Assembly: GCA_050942745.1 (NCBI GenBank)
Contig: JBMNNX010000062.1
Coordinates: forward strand, 1 to 26,719
Length of the DNA: 26,719 nucleotides
Source of the DNA: UBA10939 sp050942745
GTDB taxonomy: Bacteria; Myxococcota; Myxococcia; Myxococcales; UBA5297
Reading direction: 5' to 3'
The translations under genes were made by a program, and so were the position numbers. Of the stretch, positions 22,488 through 26,719 are shown piece by piece. Every line of letters begins with the position of its first letter. The stretch's first letter is position 1. A model generated the notes under the pieces. That model saw only the letters and a list, made by a program, of their open reading frames with translations. It was not told the DNA's origin and did no database searches.

Positions 22488-24492
22488 GCCTGCCGCTGCG
22501 GCGGGCGGCGAGCACCACGCGGATCTCGCCGAAGAGAAAGTCTGGCGGAAGCGCCCGCTTGATCGCGTCGAGGAAGGGCGGCGCGGCGGCGGCGGCCTCC
22601 AGAATCAGCGCGACGCGGGCCGGCGCGACCACGCGGTCCACGTCGATAGGCTTGCCCTCGTCGATTAGATCGGCGAGGTGGCCGCGCACCGTCTCCGCGC
22701 TCAGGCCGCGCTCGGTGGCTACCTGCTCGACCGACAGTCCATCCTCGAAGAGCGCGAACGACGCGAAGCGGGTGTCGCACGATCCGGGCGGCGGCCTGCG
22801 GCTGCGCTGGCGCGAGGCGCGGCGCGCGCAGTTGTCGCAGCGGCCGCACGGCTCGCGCGGCTGCTCGCCGAAGTGGCGCAGCAGCACCTGGCGGCGGCAG
22901 CTTCGCGCGTAGGCGAACCGCGTCATCTGTCGCAGCAGGTCGAGCTCGTGTTGCTCGCGCCACTTCGCCCGCCCGATGGCCTGCTCCAGCCGCTCCCCTT
23001 CGAGCTCGTCGCCTATCGCCTTGAGCAGGTGCGCCGACGGCGGGAGCTGGTAGAAGAGCACGCCGCCGGCCTCGAGCGCGGCCAGGGCTCGGCGCACCGC
23101 GTCGGTGCTCAGCCCCGCGCTGGCCGCGAGCGCCTCGAGGCGCACTTCGCCGCTCTGCGCCGGGCCGAGCGCGCTCGCGAGCGCGCCGAGCACCGCCCGC
23201 TGCGCGTGCGCCCGCGGCGACAGGGCGGCCCTCGGCTCGAGGAGATCGACCCGCACGCTCACTCCCTGCGCCGGGACCCGCTCGAGGCGGCCCGCCTCTT
23301 CGAGCAGGCGAACGGCGGCGGCCACCTGCGCCTGCCGGACGCCGAGTGCGGCGGCGAGCTGGGGCGCCGTGCCGTCGAAGGCCGAGGCCCGGCGCGCGTG
23401 GCGCCACAAATCGCGGAGCAGCACCTCGTCGGGGCGCCCGCCGCGGATCATCCGCTCCTGCAGGAAGACGTCCCCGTGGTTGAAGAGCAGCCGCGCGGTC
23501 GCGGGCTCGCCGTCGCGGCCCGCGCGGCCGATCTCCTGGTAGTAGGCCTCGAGCGAGCGCGGGCAGTCGGCGTGGATGACGAAGCGGATGTCGGCCTTGT
23601 CCACCCCCAGGCCGAAGGCGTTGGTCGCCACGACCACCGTGTCCCGGCCGTCCATGAACGCCTCGTGCGCGCCGCGGCGCTCGAGCTCCGACAGGCCCGC
23701 GTGGTAGCAGAGCACGCGCAAGCCGCGGGCGCCGAGCTCGCCCGCCATCCTCTCGGCCGCTTTTCGGGTCGCGGCGTAGACGACGCCGCTGCCCGCCCCG
23801 AGCGCCAGCGCCGCGGCCTGCTCGACCTTGTCGCGGTGGCTGCGCACCGCGATCACCTCCAGGAACAGGTTCGGCCGATCGAAGCCCGCGGCGAAGAGTG
23901 CCGGCGACTCGAGCCGCAAGGCCCGGCAGATGTCGCGCCGCACCTCGGCCGTGGCCGTCGCCGTCAGGGCGAGCGTACGCGGCACCTGCAGGCTCTCGCG
24001 CACCTCGCCGAGCCGCGCGTAGTCGGGCCGGAAGTCGTGCCCCCACTGCGAGATGCAGTGGGCCTCGTCCACCGCGAAGAGCGAGATCGGCGTGCGGCGC
24101 AGCACCGCGAAGAAGCGCGGGCTGCGGAAGCGCTCGGGCGCCAGATAGACCAGCTTGAACGCGCCCGAAGCCATTGCCGCCGAGCGCACCTGGCGCTCGC
24201 GCTCGCCCAGCGTCGAGTTGATGAAGGTGGCGGCGATGCCCTTTGCGAGCAGCGCGTCCACCTGGTCCTTCATCAACGCGATGAGGGGCGAGACCACCAG
24301 CGTCACCCCGGGTAGCAGGAGCGCCGGGAGCTGGTAGCACAGGCTCTTGCCCGCCCCCGTCGGCATCAGCGCGAGCGTCGGGCGCCCCTCGAGCACCGAC
24401 CGGATGACCTCGCGCTGGCCCTTGCGGAAGCCGCCGAATCCGAAGTGCCGCGCCAACGCCGCGTCGAGCGCCGCATCGTCGGGCGCGCTCAC
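22411..24492 (-). CDS. recQ: RecQ-family ATP-dependent DNA helicase
   Basis: The protein has 693 residues from a GTG. The helicase core is complete: motif I MPTGAGKS (43-50), motif II DEAH (142-145) in VDEAHCISQWGHDFRPDY, motif III TATAT, motif V NAFGLGVDKADIRFVIH and motif VI EIGRAGRDG. The four zinc Cys (C532, C549, C552, C555, in EPCGRCDNC) come about 180 residues after the core rather than directly behind it. The insert (about 355-500) looks like winged-helix units (LAAALGVRQAQVAAAVRLLEEA). A helix-turn-helix domain (about 578-622, GLSVEQVATERGLSAETVRG) follows. It unwinds 3'-5' and serves recombination and replication repair. The last 25 codons, Arg/Ser-rich, overlap the convergent gene. 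Start and stop of the upstream lipoprotein gene overlap (GTGA). Confidence 0.92.
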   Translation of the reverse strand: MSAPDDAALDAALARHFGFGGFRKGQREVIRSVLEGRPTLALMPTGAGKSLCYQLPALLLPGVTLVVSPLIALMKDQVDALLAKGIAATFINSTLGERERQVRSAAMASGAFKLVYLAPERFRSPRFFAVLRRTPISLFAVDEAHCISQWGHDFRPDYARLGEVRESLQVPRTLALTATATAEVRRDICRALRLESPALFAAGFDRPNLFLEVIAVRSHRDKVEQAAALALGAGSGVVYAATRKAAERMAGELGARGLRVLCYHAGLSELERRGAHEAFMDGRDTVVVATNAFGLGVDKADIRFVIHADCPRSLEAYYQEIGRAGRDGEPATARLLFNHGDVFLQERMIRGGRPDEVLLRDLWRHARRASAFDGTAPQLAAALGVRQAQVAAAVRLLEEAGRLERVPAQGVSVRVDLLEPRAALSPRAHAQRAVLGALASALGPAQSGEVRLEALAASAGLSTDAVRRALAALEAGGVLFYQLPPSAHLLKAIGDELEGERLEQAIGRAKWREQHELDLLRQMTRFAYARSCRRQVLLRHFGEQPREPCGRCDNCARRASRQRSRRPPPGSCDTRFASFALFEDGLSVEQVATERGLSAETVRGHLADLIDEGKPIDVDRVVAPARVALILEAAAAAPPFLDAIKRALPPDFLFGEIRVVLAARRSGRLSARPCATGESRSPGPDRSRSPAAG

Positions 24493-24791
24493 GGCAGGCC
24501 CTCCAGCGTCAGGTCGGCGCCGTCGTCGCCGGCGGCCAGTCGCGCGCGGCGCTCGGCGATCTCGCGCCTGCGCCACTGCGGCTCTTCGTCGTCGAGCCGG
24601 TTGTCAAAGAGCGCGTCGCCCTCGGCGGTCCCGTCCGGAAGCTGCTCGAACGGGACCGCCTTCACCTCGCCCCAGTCGTTGACCAGCACCGCCGCCCTGC
24701 CCTCGACCCTGTCTACGATCCAGACCGACCTCGCCGCTCCGCACCCCGACGCCAGCAACAGCCCCAACCCCACGACCGCCATCGCCCTCAT
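24489..24791 (-). CDS. DUF3006-type lipoprotein
   Basis: The protein has 100 residues from the ATG at 24791 with a GGGAGG Shine-Dalgarno. Residues 1-16 are a lipoprotein signal (MRAMAVVGLGLLLASGC, lipid-modified C17). Residues about 23-72 match the DUF3006 pattern: WIVDRVEGRAAVLVNDWGE, then VPFEQLPDGTAEGDAL. This small beta domain is common in bacteria, usually without an anchor and often near ComEC-like genes; here it carries a lipoprotein signal and a charged helical tail (about 70-95, rich in Arg/Glu). Its TGA overlaps the recQ GTG, so the two are translationally coupled. Function is unknown. Confidence 0.75.
   Translation of the reverse strand: MRAMAVVGLGLLLASGCGAARSVWIVDRVEGRAAVLVNDWGEVKAVPFEQLPDGTAEGDALFDNRLDDEEPQWRRREIAERRARLAAGDDGADLTLEGLP
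24499..24504 (-). promoter_or_regulatory. Ribosome binding site deciding the recQ GTG start
   Basis: GGAGGG lies six bases before the GTG at 24492. A longer frame from a GTG at 24576 would add an Arg-rich leader not seen in RecQ proteins, so 24492 is preferred. Confidence 0.7.
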
Positions 24792-24880
24792 CGCCCCTCC
24801 CGCCGTTTTGCGGCCCAGCCCGCGCCGCCGGATGCTCGGCGCGCACCGGGCCCGCTCCCGCCCGTCACCCGCTGCCTTCC

Positions 24881-24930
24881 ACCCTCGCCCCTCGCCGCCA
24901 ACCCTCGCCCCTCGCCGCCAACCCTCGCCC
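24881..24930. repeat. Intergenic 20-bp tandem repeat
   Basis: The 20-bp unit ACCCTCGCCCCTCGCCGCCA is present twice without change (24881-24900, 24901-24920), followed by half a third copy. It fills part of the 158-bp gap between radC and the DUF3006 gene. No promoter, terminator or RNA gene is evident in this gap. Confidence 0.9.
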
Positions 24931-24949
24931 GCCGCCGCTGCGCCTGCCG

Positions 24950-25768
24950 CTACAACTGCCCCGCGTCCCTCAAGCTCACGTAGCGCCCCTCGCCGATGAT
25001 GAGGTGGTCGAGCAGCGATATCCCGAGCACCTCCCCGGCCTTCTTCAGCCGCGCGGTGAGCGTCAGATCGTCGGCCGAGGGCGTCGGGTCGCCGCTCGGG
25101 TGGTTGTGGACGAAGGCCACCGCCGCGGCGCCCTCCTGCAGCGCGGGCGCGTAGGCCTCGCGCGGCAACACCAGGCAACTGGTCAAGCCGCCCTGCACGA
25201 TGCGCGCGTCGCGCAGCACCCGGTGCTTGGCGTCCAGGCACATGGTGAAGAAGCACTCGTTGGTCAGGTGGACGAGCCGCGGCCCGTAGTACGCGTAGAT
25301 GTCCCACGAGCACCGGACCGAATGGCGCCTCCTGCGCGGCGCCTGCGCGCGCCGGCCTATCTCGAGCGCCGCGGCCAGCGCGCAGGCTCTCGCCGGCCCA
25401 ACGCCGCGCCGCGAGGCCAGGTCCGAGACCGCCGCGCGCCCGATGCTCGGAAGGTCGCCGTAGCTCGCCATCAGCTCCCGCGCGACCTCGAGCGCCGCGG
25501 CGCCGCGGGTCCCGGTCCCTAAGAGCGCCGCGATGAGCTCCGCGTCCGAGAGCACCTCTCCGCCGTGCGCCAGCAGCCGCTCGCGGGGCATCTCGTCCTT
25601 CGAGAGCTCGCCATCTCGGACCGCATGGAGTCGCGGAGCTGGAGCTCCGCGCTCCATCCTCCCTTGCGAGAGCTCGCCGTCCTGCACCGCCTGGAGTCGC
25701 GGGAACGGAGCCCCGCGCTCCATCCTCTGTTCGTCCATCCTTCCTTTCGAAAGCTCGCGCCGTCCCAT
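24950..25768 (-). CDS. radC: RadC/JAB-domain protein with repeat-built N-terminal extension
   Basis: The protein has 272 residues from the ATG at 25768 (AGGAGG seven bases upstream). The core begins at M60 (MPRERLLAHGGEVLSDAELI) as in normal RadC. It has a helix-hairpin-helix region (about 107-140, LPSIGRAAVSDLASRRGVGP) and the JAMM metalloprotease-like motif: E171, then HNHPSGDPTPSADD (H221, H223, D234). The true biochemical role of RadC proteins is unsettled; they are often linked to mobile elements. Residues 1-59 are not found in usual RadC proteins and consist of a 22-residue repeat (RMERGAPxPRLxAVxDGELS). A start at M60 (25591, AAGGA upstream) would give a standard 213-residue RadC, so both starts remain possible. 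Confidence 0.85.
   Translation of the reverse strand: MGRRELSKGRMDEQRMERGAPFPRLQAVQDGELSQGRMERGAPAPRLHAVRDGELSKDEMPRERLLAHGGEVLSDAELIAALLGTGTRGAAALEVARELMASYGDLPSIGRAAVSDLASRRGVGPARACALAAALEIGRRAQAPRRRRHSVRCSWDIYAYYGPRLVHLTNECFFTMCLDAKHRVLRDARIVQGGLTSCLVLPREAYAPALQEGAAAVAFVHNHPSGDPTPSADDLTLTARLKKAGEVLGISLLDHLIIGEGRYVSLRDAGQL
25589..25759 (-). repeat. 66-bp tandem repeats at the radC start
   Basis: Two full units and a partial third lie in frame. The unit encodes GELS[K/Q]GRMERGAPxPRLxAVxD; copies are offset by 66 bp (25605 and 25671 equivalents) with a third start at 25752 that carries 15 extra bases. Each unit contains a purine-rich stretch (AAAGGAAGG, AAGGGAGG, AAGGACGAG) directly before an ATG. 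Confidence 0.85.
25625..25657 (-). repeat. Palindrome inside the radC repeat
   Basis: A near-perfect inverted repeat: arms 25625-25640 and 25643-25657, one bulged base, 2-nt centre. It starts exactly at an ATG of the repeat on the minus strand. The other copy (about 25690-25724) also pairs, TGGAG+CGCGGG with CCCGCG+CTCCA around a different loop, so the structure is kept while the loop differs. Confidence 0.8.
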
Positions 25769-25775
25769 CGCCCTC

Positions 25776-25781
25776 CCTCCT
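25776..25781 (-). promoter_or_regulatory. Ribosome binding site supporting the long radC start
   Basis: AGGAGG lies seven bases before the ATG at 25768 and is the strongest site near any of the four in-frame ATGs. It argues that the repeat-coded N-terminus is translated. Confidence 0.6.
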
Positions 25782-25941
25782 GTCGATGTTGGCTCGGCCT
25801 TTGAGCAAGGCTCATGCCTCACGGGCTGGTGAGAGCGGGACGCACACGAGTGTCTGAAGCGAGACGTTGACCTGTGCCGTGCCGCAACTCCCGCAGCGTC
25901 CGGCTGTTCACCGGCGGGCCCGCCTGCGCCAAGATGGCCGC

Positions 25942-25961
25942 TTCCCCACTGATCAGGGGAA
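25942..25961 (+). promoter_or_regulatory. Dyad upstream of the M49 gene ribosome binding site
   Basis: TTCCC pairs with GGGAA around the palindrome CTGATCAG, with two unpaired bases. The right arm runs into the AAAGGAG used by the gene at 25976. It could be an operator or an RNA hairpin affecting initiation. The rest of the 207-bp divergent region shows no convincing promoter. Confidence 0.3.
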
Positions 25962-25975
25962 AGGAGAGCCACCTC

Positions 25976-26719
25976 ATGACCACTTCGCCGCAGGCCATCC
26001 TCGAGAGGTTCATCGAAGTGCGCGTCGACGCCGACCTCGGCGCGCTGACCGACGACATCCGGGCCGCGCTGCCGCACCTCGCCCGCGCGATGCGCGCCAT
26101 CGACCCGCTCTTCATGGCGCAGATGGGCGCGAGCGTCCCGTCGATGGCCGAGGGGCTGGCGGGGCAGCAGACGCCCGAAGCGCGCGCCTTCCGGCTCTTC
26201 AAGAGCCCCTGGAACAAGCTCGAGCACGACGAGCCGTTCGTCGAAGGCGCCGGGCCAGCCAAGCCCGGCCGAGCGCTTTACCCCGAGGACCTCAGCGCCG
26301 ATCAGCTCGAGCAGTACCTGGCGGGCCACCCGGACCAGCGGGCAAGCCTCCTCGACCCGTACACGGTCGTCGAGCGCCGGGGCGACGGGCTCGAGGCTGT
26401 CCCCTATCACCAGGCGTACGCGAAGCAGCTCGAGCCGGTCGCCGAAGCGCTGCGAGACGCCGCCGCGGTCATCGAGCACCGCGCGCTGGCCGCCTATCTG
26501 TCGGGCCGCGCCCTCGCGCTGACCGGACACCTGCCGTTGCGCGAGTCCGACGCCGACTGGGTCAAGCTGAAGCTGCCGCCGCTCGAGGTCGTCATCGGCC
26601 CCTACGAGGTCTACCAGGACCATCTTCGCGGGGTGAAAGCCTTCTACGAGGGCATGCTCCTCGCGGTCGTGCCCGAGGCTTGCGAGCGGCTCGCCGCCAT
26701 CGAGCGCGGTCTCGACGAG
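25976..26719 (+). CDS. M49 (dipeptidyl-peptidase III-like) protein, N-terminal part (cut by window edge)
   Basis: An open frame of 248 codons from the ATG at 25976 (AAAGGAG upstream) to the right edge. The start reads MTTSPQAILERFIEVRVDAD. Further on are ALYPEDLSADQLEQYL, LLDPYTVVERR, AVPYHQAYAKQLEPVAEAL and PLEVVIGPYEVYQDHLRGVK. The last is very like the 'IGP.E.Y.D.l...KA.fEA' stretch just before the zinc site in bacterial M49 peptidases. The zinc-binding HExxGH and the catalytic lobe lie beyond the window, so activity cannot be judged. No signal peptide, so cytoplasmic. It is divergent from radC across a 207-bp gap. Assignment is from recalled motifs. Confidence 0.65.
   Translation, partial: MTTSPQAILERFIEVRVDADLGALTDDIRAALPHLARAMRAIDPLFMAQMGASVPSMAEGLAGQQTPEARAFRLFKSPWNKLEHDEPFVEGAGPAKPGRALYPEDLSADQLEQYLAGHPDQRASLLDPYTVVERRGDGLEAVPYHQAYAKQLEPVAEALRDAAAVIEHRALAAYLSGRALALTGHLPLRESDADWVKLKLPPLEVVIGPYEVYQDHLRGVKAFYEGMLLAVVPEACERLAAIERGLDE

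Noticed and set aside
22678..24315. Plus-strand frame of 545 codons
   Set aside because: It is antisense to recQ, which has all helicase motifs; the product is Arg/Ala/Leu-rich without domains.
25589..25759. CRISPR-like array at radC
   Set aside because: There are only two full units, no unique spacers, the sequence is in frame, and no cas genes are present.
24792..25808. Upstream extension of the DUF3006 frame into radC
   Set aside because: The added sequence is the radC region in another frame. The ATG at 24791 with GGGAGG and a lipoprotein signal is the real start.
25769..26623. Upstream extension of the radC frame
   Set aside because: It is antisense to the M49 gene, and the ATG at 25768 has a strong Shine-Dalgarno.

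Overview
The window is a GC-rich chromosomal segment. Its coding is dense, in short same-strand runs, with start codons mostly backed by strong purine-rich Shine-Dalgarno sequences. The gene set suggests a Myxococcota-like (former Deltaproteobacteria) bacterium: Hanks-type Ser/Thr kinases with Pro/Ala-rich linkers, a PilZ protein, a PEGA/TPR pair, a Tad-type pseudopilin cluster, an MsbA-like exporter and a very long TPR protein. The taxon is an inference from gene content, because no rRNA or other marker gene is present.

Layout. (1) 1-183: start of an IS1182-type transposase running off the left edge, with a strong hairpin directly before its start codon. (2) 238-2320, minus: a winged-helix/pseudokinase protein followed by a canonical c-di-GMP-binding PilZ protein. 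(3) 2464-4880, minus: a DUF2804 protein and a TPR-like repeat protein. (4) 5035-9966, plus: a compact six-gene Tad-like operon (TadE-like, TadG-like, second TadE-like, a duplicated-domain envelope protein, an Flp-like pilin and a secreted protein with four CX3C motifs), closed by a clear intrinsic terminator at 9990-10017. (5) 10068-14584, minus: a membrane-spanning zinc-ribbon Ser/Thr kinase, then an overlapping pair made of a PEGA/outer-membrane-type protein and a secreted TPR protein. (6) 14774-17627, minus: lipoprotein, MsbA-like ABC exporter and a small PD-(D/E)XK-like protein. (7) 17729-21886, plus: a 1385-residue TPR protein with TPR arrays on both sides of one membrane helix. (8) 22095-24791: a small membrane protein whose 3' end overlaps the 3' end of recQ, and a DUF3006 lipoprotein coupled to recQ. 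(9) 24950-25768, minus: radC with an odd repeat-built N-terminus. (10) 25976 to the right edge, plus: the N-terminal part of an M49 (dipeptidyl-peptidase III-like) protein.

How the genes may work together. The most coherent unit is the Tad-like operon: four products carry Tad/Flp-type N-termini, yet no ATPase, platform protein, secretin or prepilin peptidase is in the window, so the machinery must be encoded elsewhere. The pseudokinase-PilZ pair looks like a non-catalytic signalling module that reads c-di-GMP. The most unusual DNA structure is in radC, where 66-bp palindromic repeats, each with a purine-rich stretch and an in-frame ATG, extend the reading frame. No CRISPR array, tRNA or rRNA was seen. 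No gene-free stretch exceeds about 240 bases.
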